64,000 nucleotides of DNA, from positions 19,967,985 through 20,031,984 of the forward strand of contig OZ007507.1 of assembly GCA_963931865.1 (NCBI GenBank), read 5' to 3'. The notes under the pieces were generated by a model. It saw only the letters and a list, made by a program, of their open reading frames with translations, made no database searches and was not told the DNA's origin. A program made the translations under genes and the position numbers. Shown here piece by piece: positions 20,825 to 33,299 of this stretch (position 1 is the first letter of the stretch; each line of letters opens with the position of its first letter). Source of the stretch: Axinella damicornis (Eukaryota > Porifera > Demospongiae > Axinellida > Axinellidae).

Positions 20825-21045
20825 CAAACATGGTTATAGGCGGTTATAAGAGGTTATAAGTAGTTATACATGGTTATAGGTGGTTATACATGGTTATAAG
20901 TGGTTATACATGGTTATAGGATGGTTTTATAGGAGGTTATACATGGTTATAGGATGGTTTTATAGGAGGTTATACATGGTTATGGATGGTTATAGGTGGG
21001 TGTACATTGTTATAGGAGGTTATACATGGTTATGTTATAGTTATA
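20825..21045. repeat. GGTTATA minisatellite
   Basis: Imperfect array of TGGTTATACATGGTTATAGG-type units over about 220 bp; the same family as 19640-19760 and 26735-26818. Confidence 0.9.
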
Positions 21046-21300
21046 CTACCAGCTGCTGTGGTTTATCAGGAATACACGAGGCTGTTATTCAATTAGAGGC
21101 CGAGGCGCAGCCGAGGCTTCTAATCATAGACTCGACGTACACGCAATACATGCCAATACAAAAAAATCTCTCCAAATCTCAGAAACGGTACACTTATAGC
21201 TAAGCCTTTATAACCACATACCGTTCATCTTCGAGTGTTTTCATGACCAACAAGACTCCTCGCATCGCGAAAACCCGTCGCGAAAGTACCACACCAGGCA
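21046..21300. repeat. Dispersed repeat shared with 3305-3460 and 26500-26550
   Basis: The left part (CAGCTGCTGTGGTTTATCAGG) recurs inverted at 26517-26537, and 21128-21290 is nearly identical to 3305-3460. Against that copy there is one clean 4-bp insertion: CTTATAGCTAAGCC instead of CTTATAAGCC. Confidence 0.8.
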
Positions 21301-22560
21301 CTCGCAAAACGGGCAAATTGTTTTTCTTTCTTTCTTTCTTCTTCAGACAACTTAGCTCAACGTTGCCTCAATCTGTCACGATGGTTTTCGCACGAAACAG
21401 TAGCATTTTCAACCGAGCAGTGCAACGTCCCATCGCTTTTTCGTTACCTCCAAGTCTTCACCAGGCGGTTGCAGCTGCCCACTCAATAACTATGGCTTCG
21501 TTTGTCACGCCATTTTCACGTTTGTACGCATGCGCACTTAAACGATCACTTAGCAACGATACGTAATTATTACTCAAGATCGCTGAATTAGAAACAGTGA
21601 TGAAGCTGCGTTGACCGATGTGTTGTCAAACGAAGCACTGTTTATAAGACTGAGCAGTCATTACGCAACCGGGAATTTTATTTGCAGACGGCGTCACATT
21701 TCCGGTGTCAAAATGGAGGACGGAAGCGGTATCAGCAGCAGAGCTCTCTTCCCTCTCTACTCCATCTCTAGTCGCTCCTACGGATAGCAAACGTGGATCA
21801 GGGGGTCTAGAGGCACAGATGCACAGATACAAGACGATGAATAGACCTACAGGGGAGATTTGCGGTAATAGTTGTGAGCAATCGAGCAGTGTTACTTCCG
21901 CGAAATTTGGAGGAGCTTCATAAGACGGACTACCACCCGGCAAGGGAAAGTGTGCACATCTGGAGGCTGAAGTATGGTATAGGTAAGTGTCTAGTGATGC
22001 TACCAGTCAAGTATTATAAGCAGATGTTTGTCAGAAAATAAAATATCACTACATTATAAACATTGCATTCACTGTATTCTGCACGTGTACACAACCAACC
22101 ATTGTCGACATGTCCTGTACATGACATTGGCTAGAAATGTTTTGGACAAACTGAGTTTCGAGTATCATAGATGTATCGTAGATCCTCTAAATTACTATTG
22201 TCAGTCTCATCTCTCTCCAATACCTACCTCTGCCTTCTCCCTTCCCGAACTGTTATGTAGTTTGTCATGTACCTCAATATCAGTGATATAATTATGACTC
22301 TTCTTCAAGAGCTATTTCAGCCATCTCATCTTGTTGTATAACCTCCTCTGTGTTGGAACAGTTAATGCACTGGCATCCTATTGAGCATTGAATCTTCTTC
22401 CTTCTGCACCCGCATAGTCCGGTACATCCTGTGGTGCAGGAGCTTCATAAGACGGACTACCACCCGGCAAGGGAAAGTGTGCACATCTGGAGGCGCTGAA
22501 GTATGGTATAGGTAAGTGTCTAGTGATATGCTACTAGTGGAGTATTATAAGCAGATGTTT
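21301..22560 (+). repeat. Locally duplicated exon-like segment; no gene assigned
   Basis: A stretch ending in a GTAAGT donor occurs twice (about 21908-21985 and 22438-22514). In the first copy the frame upstream reads FAVIVVSNRAVLLPRNLEEL, HKTDYHPARESVHIWRLKYG, then the donor; the second copy has a 2-bp insertion that breaks it. I do not recognise the family. It could be a real exon with a broken duplicate, or part of a transposon. About 22090-22225 and 23130-23245 are also duplicated. Confidence 0.4.
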
Positions 22561-23697
22561 GTCAGGATATCATTACATAAAATCTACAATGTCATAATTA
22601 CTAGTGGAATGCAGGACGAAGTGCATGCACGCACATGCAGGACATGCAGGGAGCAGTTGCATTCACATGACTGTCATCAGAATGTGACTGGGCAAAGTAG
22701 GCCACGGAAAATATGACACTATACATACATTCATGCACATCACAGCAACTGTGAGCAGGTTAGCGTTAGCTGAAGCTGTCTAGCAGGTACATCACCGGCC
22801 ACGGCGGTAGGTCCACGAACTGGTCTCCGTCTTTGTTGTTGCCACTGCATACCGAGGAGGGAGAATGTTCATGGTTCGCTTATTGCTCTAGCCAATGAAT
22901 AGGTAGGTTCACGAGTGGCCTCCGTCTTTGTTGTCGCCATCGTCCATCGAACAAGTAGACTGTTCACTGTCCTTGCATCGAGGGTTCGTTGAATTTGTGC
23001 ACGTGCAGGTGAAATCTGCTGATTTAAAATTTACGGTGAGCCAACCAAACATCAAACATACACATGCACTGCACAATGAAGTCACGCTAGTGTGGGGCTT
23101 GCTCTGGCTCGCCCCAATTAACATTGCAATCTGCATGTGTACATAACCAACCATTTGCAATCATGAGAAATCTTGTGGACAAATATTATATCATTGATGT
23201 ATCATAGATCCTCTGAATCACTATTGTCAGTCTCATCTATCTCCAATACCTCTCCGCCTTCTCCTTTCCCGAAAATCTGGTCAATTATATCTTCTGTGTC
23301 GTCAGTCTAGCCGCTACAGTAGCCCCTTTCCGCCCGGCCAGTCAAGTGCACATGCTGTGAAGCCGCGTGCGGAGGGCGGAGAGGGTCTAGCAAATGTTGC
23401 ACTTGATCACGTTTTTCTGGAATGCCAATTACATGTACCTGTGAACCGGTGAAGTGCCAACTTGAGAGTCGAGGACGAGTTGTACCCGTGGAGGCATCCA
23501 GGTTAGACTACTTTAGTTCAAGTTTTAGACACTCTCCGCCGGGCTGATCGCAGGCGAGTGGCTCGGTTTACTACCACAAGAGTCATGAATAAAATTGATA
23601 CTTCAGCTAGGGTGCGCATGCTGAGTTCGACGCTCCGCCGCCGAAGCTCATGCACTCCTGGTTCAATGCAAGGGCAGTGTTTCTTTTAGAAAATCGT
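22561..23697. other. No gene recognised
   Basis: Contains the second copy of a local duplication (23130-23245, from 22090-22225). No coding or RNA signal. Confidence 0.5.
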
Positions 23698-24480
23698 TCT
23701 GGGGGGGGGGGGAATCGTAGTGCGGTGAGGTAGGGGGGAAGCATGAATAGCTTTGCATACATAATACTTCTTGGGTATCATTCAAGGGGGAAAAGAAACC
23801 CTGCCCTAAGGGTGTGATCAGCTTGCAACATGATCACAGTAGCAAGGCCTCGTCAGAGGGAATCATCTCGTTTTCAAAAGCTGTTCGATCCCAAATATTG
23901 TCTTCAAGCCATCTCGAAATGCAACCTGAAACTACAAACAAGGTTTTTAGTATCTGTGGCCGAAGGCTAGGATTGATGTGTGTTAGGTCAGGGTCGTTAC
24001 ACAATGTTCAAGAGTGTTTCAGTGCAAGTTACACAGTGTGTTTGTGTTGGTTCTATGTACTTGTACTTGTACACACGGTGGTAATTTGCACCCCTGGGGG
24101 GGGGGAATCGTAGTGCGGTGAGGTAGGGGGGAAGCATGAATAGCTTTGCATACATAATACTTCTTGGGTATCATTCAAGGGGGAAAAGAAACCCTGCCCT
24201 AAGGGTGTGATCAGCTTGCAACATGATCACAGTAGCAAGGCCTCGTCAGAGGGAATCATCTCGTTTTCAAAAGCTGTTCGATCCCAAATATTGTCTTCAA
24301 GCCATCTCGAAATGCAACCTGAAACTACAAACAAGGTTTTTAGTATCTGTGGCCGAAGGCTAGGATTGATGTGTGTTAGGTCAGGGTCGTTACACAATGT
24401 TCAAGAGTGTTTCAGTGCAAGTTACACAGTGTGTTTGTGTTGGTTCTATGTACTTGTACACACGGTGGTAATTTGCAAAG
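23698..24480 (+). repeat. Recent 393-bp tandem duplication
   Basis: Two near-identical units starting at the poly-G runs near 23701 and 24094. The only clear differences are a CTTGTA block present twice in unit one (TACTTGTACTTGTACAC) and once in unit two, plus unit edges. An open frame of about 99 codons (MISLQHDHSSKASSEG start) is preserved in both, but it matches nothing known and may be chance. Confidence 0.92.
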
Positions 24481-25463
24481 TGGGGTTGGCACTGGAATTT
24501 CACGCTCACAGCTTCTTAGCTCCCTTGCTTTAAAAAGACTGTACCTGACCTGGTGCAACGAGGCAAAGACGTTATCTGTGCAATCCATCACACAGTATGC
24601 ACTTAGTCTTGTTGTTTCTCTCCCTTTTCTCCACCTAGGTACGTATGACTTGTTTGATAATACCCTATAGTCACATCTCGCCTGAAGATAACCGTCTCCT
24701 GCTGCTCTTGTCTTCACCATTTGTTGCCATCGATATCATGCTATAGTTAGGCAATTGTTGCATTATGTTGTAAATACCTACACATCTGTGTATACTATTT
24801 TGTATTTGCAATGCGTGAGGTAGTCTCGTGCCAAGCCGGAACCTGTACAGAGGTCTGGGCACGCCGAGACTATGCATGAGGGGGATACTTGCAACACTGT
24901 AGTTGTGCAATATGTCTTTCCTTTTGCAGAGTAATCACATTGCTATATATATGTCTTGACAGCAGCTGCAGTTGCACTGTGCGGGCCGGGAGCTCGAGAG
25001 CTTGTCGCGGTATTATTACATAACTTTGCGGTCCTGTAACTCGAACGCCATGCGCGCGCACAACTTCAAATTTTCTGCGCAGTATGGATTAGGACTCCTT
25101 TTCCAGCTTACCAAGTTACAAATTGACTGCCTTGTCAGAAAATTTTTCGTCACAAGTTTGTGGGAGGGGTCATTTTCGATATACCCGTAGAAATATGGCT
25201 ACTGCTTACGCTTGCATTCATCGATGTTGTTTATGATTGACAGGGAGAGAGGAAAGGTATCAGGCTAGCTGTACAGCAAAATTTCATGCAAAGATGTGTA
25301 AAAGAGCAAAAGATATGAGTTGATGAATATTATTATAAACGCCAGAGGTCAAGAAAATTGACAGGAAGTTGTACTTCCTGTGCAAATAAATTTATATAGC
25401 GAAGTATAGACTTCCGTTCCGGTTGCGTAATGACTGTGAGGTTAGTCCCTGTAGAGTCTACGC
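24481..25463. other. No gene recognised; one M5-type foldback
   Basis: TAGTCTCGTGCCAAGCC and GGTCTGGGCACGCCGAGACTA (about 24815-24873) form a short foldback of the TAGYCTCR family. The rest is unassigned. Confidence 0.5.
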
Positions 25464-25881
25464 TAGACTTGGGCGGATTATTCCTGTTTTTCCACCTATT
25501 ATTCTTTCATTTGATTCCCCTAAAACTACCCATTATTCCCATAATCTAGTACCTATTATTCTCGAATTATTCTCAATTCGGGCAGTGAAGGACGCTCAAC
25601 AGTGACATCACTTCGACGTCGGAGGAGTCAATGTCATCCGAATCAGATTCCACACGGGGTCTACTGAACTACTAGTACCACTGCTGGCAGCCATCAGGAC
25701 TAGAACTAGCAAATTATTTATGTAGCATGTGAAGTGGCGACTGTGGCGCGGTGCGCACGTGCACATTGATTGAATGAATATAATTATACCAATTTCCACA
25801 CCTATTATTCCTGCATTATTCCGGAATCTCCCCACTACCTATTATTCCCAAAATTATTCCGGAATAATCCGCCCAAGCCTA
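25464..25881. mobile_element. hAT-like MITE with 8-bp target duplication (family M6)
   Basis: A 418-bp element with ends TAGACTTGGGCGGATTATTC and GAATAATCCGCCCAAGCCTA, flanked by identical GTCTACGC at 25456-25463 and 25882-25889. An 8-bp target duplication is typical of hAT transposons. The interior repeats CCTATTATTCC words. A sister copy of almost the same length is at 35645-36061. Confidence 0.88.
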
Positions 25882-25889
25882 GTCTACGC

Positions 25890-26211
25890 ATGATTTAGCT
25901 AAGCTTATATTGCTACCTATACTGTATTCTGTGAGCAGGGTGAATGCCTATCTCAACACCCATATGAATGTCCCTACTATAAACTGCCTATGCCATGGTC
26001 TTCAGACAGGGAGAACTCAGGGGCTTTGTCATCCATATAGGGAACAGTTGACTTGAGATGCCCAGGCCTGATTCTTCAGCCAATGCTGGAAGTGTAATAC
26101 TTGAGTAATATAGTCCATATACCAAGGCAAGGACACCTACTGCCCAGTTGCCTGTGAGGTCACTGACTTCTGCAGCAAACTTCAGCTCAAACATGCGCCT
26201 GCTGCCAAAAT
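25890..26211. other. No gene recognised
   Basis: About 320 bp of unique sequence between two transposons. Confidence 0.5.
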
Positions 26212-26493
26212 AAACAAGTAATAAAAAACATTAAAAATGTAGCAGGATGTAGGGATACCAGAACGGCAAAAAGTAAGGAAACAAGAGGGATGATCGAACA
26301 TAACAGTGAAGTATACAATCACCCCTACATATCTTTTTTCATTGTACATGACATTGTATATATGGAAGAAGATCTCTGTAGGGGTGATTGTATACTTCAC
26401 TGTTATGTTCGATCATCCCTCTTGTTTCCTTACTTTTTGCCGTTCTGGTATCCCTACATCCTGCTACATTTTTAATGTTTTTTATTACTTGTT
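26212..26493. mobile_element. Large perfect foldback element (about 120-bp arms)
   Basis: AACAAGTAATAAAAAACATT at the left is exactly complemented at the right end (26474-26493), and identity continues inward for about 120 bp to GATTGTATACTTCACTGTTA-type sequence, leaving a loop of about 40 bp. Perfect arms imply either recent origin or gene conversion between arms. A single arm is found at 3480-3650. Confidence 0.9.
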
Positions 26494-26734
26494 GAATAAC
26501 AGCCGAGTGTGTTCCTGATAAACCACAGCAGCTGGTAGTACAACTGGCTTGTACTACAGTGGCTTCTAAGTGCACTTGCTGAGTATACTGAAGTGCTTCT
26601 GTGTACACTAAAATGTGCTGACAAGGGTGTATGGTAGTTAGACGACGGGTTTATGGTAGTTAGACGGGTAGCAGGTTATGCTATATAAACTGTGGTCGGC
26701 ACCTTTCAAGTGCGTCATCACTGTAGTACAAGGA

Positions 26735-26818
26735 TGGTTATAGGTGGGTGTACATTGTTATAGGAGGTTATACATGGTTATGGATGGTTATAGGTGGGTG
26801 TAGATGGTTATTGGAGGT
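26735..26818. repeat. GGTTATA minisatellite, short
   Basis: Several GGATGGTTATAGGTGGGTGT units; same family as 19640-19760 and 20825-21045. Confidence 0.85.
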
Positions 26819-27049
26819 TAGCCAGTGAGATTGTTCAACGTTGTTTGCTGTACGTATGCATGCAGTGTTCACTGTAATACACTCTTTGGAAAGTTTGGTA
26901 CATATAAAAAAGCAGAAAGCATGGTAGAACTCTCATAATAATAATCAATGGGCAGAAGTCATAGTAGCTAGAAAAGAATACGAATATAGATTCAGTTTTC
27001 AAATTCAACAACATCCATACCGTGACCACTGCCTGTCTTTTTGTCAGTC

Positions 27050-28625
27050 CTACACACCGCATTGCGTGCATTCGTCGCACTGGATCCACATTGTCCCCCG
27101 TCTCTCATATCTCGTGCACTACTGAGGAGGTTCTCAACTTACTGTCCACCATCAAACTTCTGGTCCTGACGGGATCTCCAGCCACATGCTGCGTAACACA
27201 GCATCCTCCACTTGTTCTTCCCTGACAAACATTTCAACAAATCCCTCTCCATCGGGGTTTTCCTCTCAGAGCTCTGAGTGGAAGCACTCCAACATCACCC
27301 CCATTCTAAAATCTGGTGACCCCAAACTGGTCTGTAATTACAGGCCTATATCCCTGCTATCCATGCCATCACAAATCCTTGAGCGTATTGTTCACAATAG
27401 ACTCATGGACTACTTGCTTACCAATTCTCTCCTCTCTCCTATATAGACAGTTCGGCTTTCGCTCCACCCAGGAGGCCTTGCTGTATGGCACTCATGACTG
27501 GCATTGTTCCCTTGATTACGGTCGCAGTGTCGGCACCATCTTCTTGACTTATCAAAGGCCTTCGACACAGTCCCACTGCAAACTCCTCTCCTCCCTAGCT
27601 AGTGTGGGCATTTCTGGTCAGCTATACTTAGCTAACTGGTTTCGCAGTTATCTATCAGGCCAGAGCCAGAAGGTGGTCTTAGATGGCCACTCCTCCTCCT
27701 CTAGGGCAGTCCTCTCTGGTGTCCCACAGGGCTCCATTCTTGGCCCCTTGCTTTTATTCTCTAGCTACATGAACCCTCTCACTAGCATCACTCTCTCCCC
27801 CGGGTCAAAGATCATCCTGTACGCTGATGATATTAATTCTACTCTACAGGCCCATCCTCAGCCAAAGTGATGCCGCAGCTCTCCAGAAAGATGTTGATTC
27901 CATCTGTTCTTGGATTGAGTCCTCTGGTCTGATGATGAACTCAGCAAAAACCAAATTCATGCTTCTCTCTAGACAGCGATCCCCCCAGTTGTCTCCATCT
28001 TTGTGCAGTCCACCATCCTATGTCAAGTACACTCAGTCAAGTACCTGGGTGTGATCATTAGCTACCATGCAGTGACTTGCGATGGTGCTCCCATATTTCC
28101 AGTGCTTGCGCCAAGGCTAAACGCCAGATTGGACTGCTCTATCGCCATTTCAACAAAGCGAGTCAGTCCACCATAGCCCAGCTCTACAAATCGACTGTCC
28201 TCCCCCACTTAGAGTACTGTTGTTGCATGTGGGACCCGCCCACTCCACCTATTCTCATCAGCTGGAATCTGTACAAAAATTTGCCGCCAAACTAGCAACA
28301 CGGCGCTGGTCTGACTCGTACAACTCACTACTGGCCAGACTGAATTGGCCACTGCTTTCCACCCGACGCAAACAGCAAAAGGTTACCCTCTGTAGACACA
28401 TCCTGCGTGAGGAGTCTGCCATTCCATCTACTCATTTTCCCCCCACCCTCATCCCAATCCCCGCCGCCATCATCAGTGTGCTCTATATGCTGCTAGAACC
28501 TCTGCTTTTAAGTTTTCTTATTTCATTAGTGTTGTTTGTGTATGGAATTCACTCCCTTCTTCTGTAGTTAATGCCTCCAGCTCATTTTCATTTAAGCGTC
28601 GTCTCAAACTATTACCTTCTCTGTA
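27050..28625 (+). mobile_element. Decayed non-LTR retrotransposon (LINE) reverse transcriptase, 5'-truncated
   Basis: The reverse transcriptase domain is spread over at least four frames. In order: WKHSNITPILKSGDP, NYRPISLLSMPSQILERIV, QFGFR, a shifted DLSKAFDTVPH-like block, SGVPQGSILGPLL (about 27715-27755), ILYADDI with catalytic YADD at 27820-27831, SAKTKFMLLSRQ, a VKYLGV-like block, RQIGLLYRHFN, STVLPHLEYCC, and a C-terminal WNSLPSSV-like block. This order and the C-terminal motifs fit the CR1/L2/jockey group. Many indels and stops mean it is dead. No endonuclease domain or ORF1 is seen. Confidence 0.9.
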
Positions 28626-29185
28626 ATATAGTATTTCTGCTATGCATTGAATTTCCTGTTGTGCTTTAATTGCTACTTAGATATTGTTTTCTGCATTGTC
28701 CTTCTTCAATGTACCTATTACCTACACTGTAATAATTTATTCACTCTTTTTGGCATCTCTGCTATAATTATGTCAAATTTCTGTCCTGTATGTATTTTCA
28801 GTTGCTGTCTCTTGTATTTGTCCCTCTTCATTTTACCCTTGTTAGGCGGCCTTCATATTAGCATTGAGTTGCTAGTATGAATTAATGCCTGACCCATTTG
28901 CTTCAGCTATAGAGAAAAAAAAAAGGAACGTGGAACGGATGCAGCAACATGGTACTATACTAGGCTCGCCGCGCCGAGAACGTCTAGCCGGCCTAGGCGC
29001 CATGACTCGATGTTACGTGCACGCCCCAGCTGTAATTGTGCATAAGCTATACTATGTCTGCTTAATACTTGCACCAACTCTTGAAGTCTGAAGTCCTTTT
29101 GCACCAGAGCCAGCTAGCTTCGAATCTTCTATCTCATGCATGAATTTCAAAAGTGGAAACTTACCAGTGAAAAGTGACTTAACTA
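28626..29185 (+). other. LINE 3' flank; short Met-led frame of unknown meaning
   Basis: 28626-28880 is probably LINE 3' tail. At 28885 a frame begins MPDPFASAIEKKKRNVERMQ, a charged helix after a Met-x-Asp-Pro-Phe start that faintly resembles anillin N-termini (MDPF then a basic helix). No continuation is established and the evidence is too thin to name a gene. Confidence 0.25.
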
Positions 29186-29196
29186 CCCTTCTGCAA

Positions 29197-29297
<101 letters not shown>

Positions 29298-29399
29298 AGC
29301 ACACATGCAAACTTCACATTAAAGCTAGACTCAGTGATTTCTCTCTTGAAGAATCTGGACATGTATGTAACATGACATGGCTAGCTATAGTGTGAAGTT

Positions 29400-31290
29400 C
29401 TACAAACTTGGATGCAGGGGGATCATGATCCAGTTGCTCACCCCATTACAATATTGGTATATGCTCTTGTAACAACTAGCTGGCTTGTGAATATTAGTAT
29501 CTCCACGGTCACCCTCCATGGGATCCCTTGCCCACTCCAAGGATCCACTTTTCCACTACATGGATCCACTTTGGCACGCGCACATTCGATTCTGCGGCAT
29601 AATAGGAAAAATTTGTCTTTGAAGCATAATGCCGGCATAACAGGGTTTTCATTTTGATCCATGATGTCATAGCAAAAATGCCATGCCACGCATACATGTA
29701 CAGTGGCTGCAGATGCAATGGCAAAGTGGTAGTTCTACAGAGTTCCAGTCGCACAAGTCTACATCTTTGTCCAAGTCTGAGACAGGTATTGAAAAGACTG
29801 TTTCTTTGCTGGAAGTGTCCTACCCCTTCGGTGTTGATCAGAACTTGCAAAGTCCATTGCAATCCTCCTCCAATGGATTCAATGAATCAGTGGTGATGTA
29901 GTATATGCACAGCATTATGTCAACCATAATAGGTAGGAAAACGAAGCATAATCGGTGTTATTGTGAGCATCTGAGCATAGCATAATAGGTAAAATTAGAA
30001 GCAGAATGTGCCTGTGCCTAATCCGCTTGTCCATCCCATTGCAACACATGAATATTTGTACCAAGAGGATATTGGGGATCAAGATCCAGTTGCCAACCCC
30101 ATTGGTACAAGCATAGAAGATGTGCACGCTCTTGTAAAAACAAACTTGTAGTGAATATTTTATCTCCATGGTTATGAGGATCATGATCCCCTTGCCCACT
30201 CCATGGATCCTCTCACCCACTCCATTGTTCTTGTAGCAACACATGAATATTTGTACCAAGAGGAGAATGGGGACCAACAGATCCAGTTACATGCATTGTG
30301 CATATGCCAACAAGAATCACAGGTAGTGAATATCTGCTCATAGGGAACATGAGGACCAGTGCAGCGGCTCTAGTAACACATGATGAATATCCAGTTGCCC
30401 CACCTCCAGTGGCATGGTGCAATGCTCTTGGAACAACAAACTTGTAGTGAATATTTGCATGGACCATCACGAGGGTCATGAGGACCAGTTGCCCACTCCA
30501 TTACTCTCTTGTAAGAATGATGCTCTAAGAAATGTATCTGGGATCAGCAGTTGTCTGCTCACAACCAGAAATGGGAATGATCCGTAACACATCATGAATT
30601 AAAGGGCATTGCAGCTCAGGATATCCAGTTGCCCCGCCTCCACTGGTACGTATACATAGTGCACATGCTCTTGGAACAACAAACTTGTAGTCATAGTCAT
30701 GAGGGTCATGAGGACCAGTTGCCCACTCCATTACTCTCTTGTAAGAATGGTGCTCTAAGAAATGTGTCTGGGATCAGGATACATGCAGTTGTCTGCTCAC
30801 GACCAGAATGGGGAGGATCCGGAACAAGAATGGCAGAAATGGGGACGATCAAGAGCTGAATGGCGATAATTCAGAACCGGAATGGGTGATAATCCTGAGC
30901 CAGAATGGCTCAGAATGGGAGCAGAGTGGTCTCTGTGTCCTTGCACCTTTTGACTATAGGCTGTTCATAGCCACACCCAAATGCCATACACATGAGGTAA
31001 TTGTTACTACATGTTAGAGGTTAATGCCCAAAGTGACGGTAAAGCATATATTCAACAGTAGAGGTCACTGTTTATGGAAATTTAAGGTGTAGCCACAATA
31101 CTTTTAGTGGCCTGTGGTATCCAATTTGATGCAGAGGTCTAATTGCATCACTATTGCAATAGTGACAACAGCGTGCAGCCGTGCACTTTATAATATATGT
31201 ACCCCTCTCTGCTAGCTAACATTGGGGTAGAAGCTGTGCACGTGTGTTCCTTAGAAGGATTGCTGTCTCTTGGAAGCTATAAACATCCTG
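29400..31290. repeat. Minisatellite-rich DNA, duplicate of 36480-38240
   Basis: Tandem units carry GTAGTGAATATTTGCATGGA, GTCATGAGGACCAGTTGCCC and ACTCTCTTGTAAGAATG blocks. The right edge (GCTGTGCACGTGTGTTCCTT and following, 31214-31275) is repeated at 38177-38230, so the whole block is a segmental duplicate. An exon-like frame at about 29713-29901 (Ser-rich, ending FNESVVM) has an acceptor-like CTGCAG but no partner exon was found. Confidence 0.75.
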
Positions 31291-31363
31291 TCACTCATGG
31301 TACAACCATGGAAACAGTGATATCCTAAGACTTCGATCACTGAACTGAATCCTGAACATGGAG

Positions 31364-31748
<385 letters not shown>

Positions 31749-32139
31749 AGGGGGATGTGGGTGATCCAGGGTAGTGGCAGTAATGATTGCTATGAAACAG
31801 CTAGTGGGTACCATAAGATTAGTGCTCTAAATTTGCGTCACCAAAATAATAATTCTTTTTCCAGGCGATGCAAGATTTGTTCCAGAAAAATTGTTAAATG
31901 CGACGCATAATAAGAAATTGAGGCAACTCGGAGCATGTGTGCAAGCACTATGGCACTAAGATTATCAGTACATGTAGCATTCTTTACAGTAACTGCACCC
32001 AATGCAAGCCAGCCACTGAACACACAACAATAGAATGGATCAAAGGTAAATTTTTCAAAGCATGACGCAACATTAGAAACTATGGTTTTGGGATCATCAA
32101 TATTGACGTAAAATTAGAATGATGCAAATTTAGAGCGCC
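31749..32139. other. No gene recognised
   Basis: About 390 bp between the (GT)n tract and the inverted DYNC2H1 fragment; nothing identified. Confidence 0.5.
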
Positions 32140-32144
32140 TATGG

Positions 32145-32360
32145 TAGTACTCAAACCGTACCTCGACAGATAAATTTGCCCCAGGTAGCTATTCTGCCGT
32201 GCCATGAAGAGGGTGTCCATACTGCACTGCATCACACTGCAAGACAAGGATGATCACTGTCAGTGCTTGAGTGCTCAAGCACATATAAATGCACACACAC
32301 GCCATCTCTCCCAGAGGTCACCACAGGACAGTGGGACCTGCACAGACACATGCACTGTGA
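32145..32360 (-). pseudogene. DYNC2H1: Inverted fragment of DYNC2H1 3' exons (copy D)
   Basis: On the minus strand, GTGTCTGTGCAG followed by GTCCCACTGTCC, then GTGACCTCTGGGAG (about 32300-32355), matches the start of the VPLSWCDLWEG exon. Then, after CA repeats, CTTGTCTTGCAG with TGTGATGCAGTGCAGTATGG and ACACCCTC (about 32205-32260) matches the CSMDTL exon, followed by a deletion before CATGGCACGGCAGAATAGCT. Both exons are truncated and reordered only by deletion, so this is a non-functional inverted duplicate. Its AATAGCTACCTGGGGCAAA tail is shared with copy C, its closest relative. Confidence 0.8.
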
Positions 32361-33076
32361 ACCTTGTACTCACTGATCTCCAATACGCAATTTGAGTACC
32401 GATTGTTACCCAGTCATGCTTCTTATACATGTATGTAGGGCAAGTTATTTTACACCCAGTCAGAAGAGGACCTATAAATTATTGTGTAAATGTGTATTAC
32501 ATACTTTCATACATCTCTGTAAACTCTACTGTAGTCATCTCCAGTAATCTAGTAACCTTTAGTAATCTCATGGCAGATAAAGCTAGCCTCGTTAATTCCC
32601 AGGCCACCATGCCCAGCTGTTGTCACTTGCAGTAAAAAAGTGGGGGGTTAAGCGACAAAAGCTGGGCATGGAGGCCCTGGAACAATTCTAAGATAAAACA
32701 TACCCCACGGTAAGAATCTGTTCTCATCCTGTGAATATCGTATCAACAACTTTATTCATGTGTAAGGTGTAGTTCATGTAAGGTGTAGTTCATTATTTAC
32801 ATAAAATAATAGTGTCAAATAATTTCTGTTACCATGGTGACTGCACCCAGAGGGTAGCGTCCTCACTGCATGAGTTATGGCTTCAGAAACTTCCAACTTT
32901 CACACTAGAGCTTGTACAAATTGGAGGGTTATCTCCACGGAAGGTGCCCCAGGAGAAAAAAGTCTCCAGTGAGTTTCACTGGGAGAACTTAATGAGGCCA
33001 TAACTCATGAAAGGAGGGTTGTTGCCATGGAAACAGATGTTGGTAAGACTCTGTATAATTATTGTGCTATATACAG
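32361..33076 (+). other. Fragments of DYNC2H1 intron sequence
   Basis: About 32520-32640 resembles 40580-40690 (CTCCAGTAATCTC, GTGGCAGATAAA, GTCACTTGCAGT), and about 32690-32755 resembles 42075-42110 (TATCAACAACTTTATT), both from the last intron of copy B. No coding exon survives here. Confidence 0.5.
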
Positions 33077-33299
33077 GCACACCACAGTGGGACTTCATGC
33101 ATGGTCTGATGGAGAACGCTGTGTATGGGGCCGTGTGGACAACACGTTCGACATGAGGGTAGCTACTGTGGACCTACCTGCGGCAGTGCTTTGATGACAG
33201 GACGGTCCATGAGAAGGCAGGCACTCCATGGAAGGGAGGGAGGAAGTGGGAGGGGCTTCCATTTGGCCCATCTCCACTGGGATCCAGGTGAGGAGGGGG

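Noticed and set aside
28885..29091. Anillin N-terminal exon
   Set aside because: Only a MxDPF start and a basic helix resemble anillin. No donor-linked partner exon or downstream anillin domains are seen.
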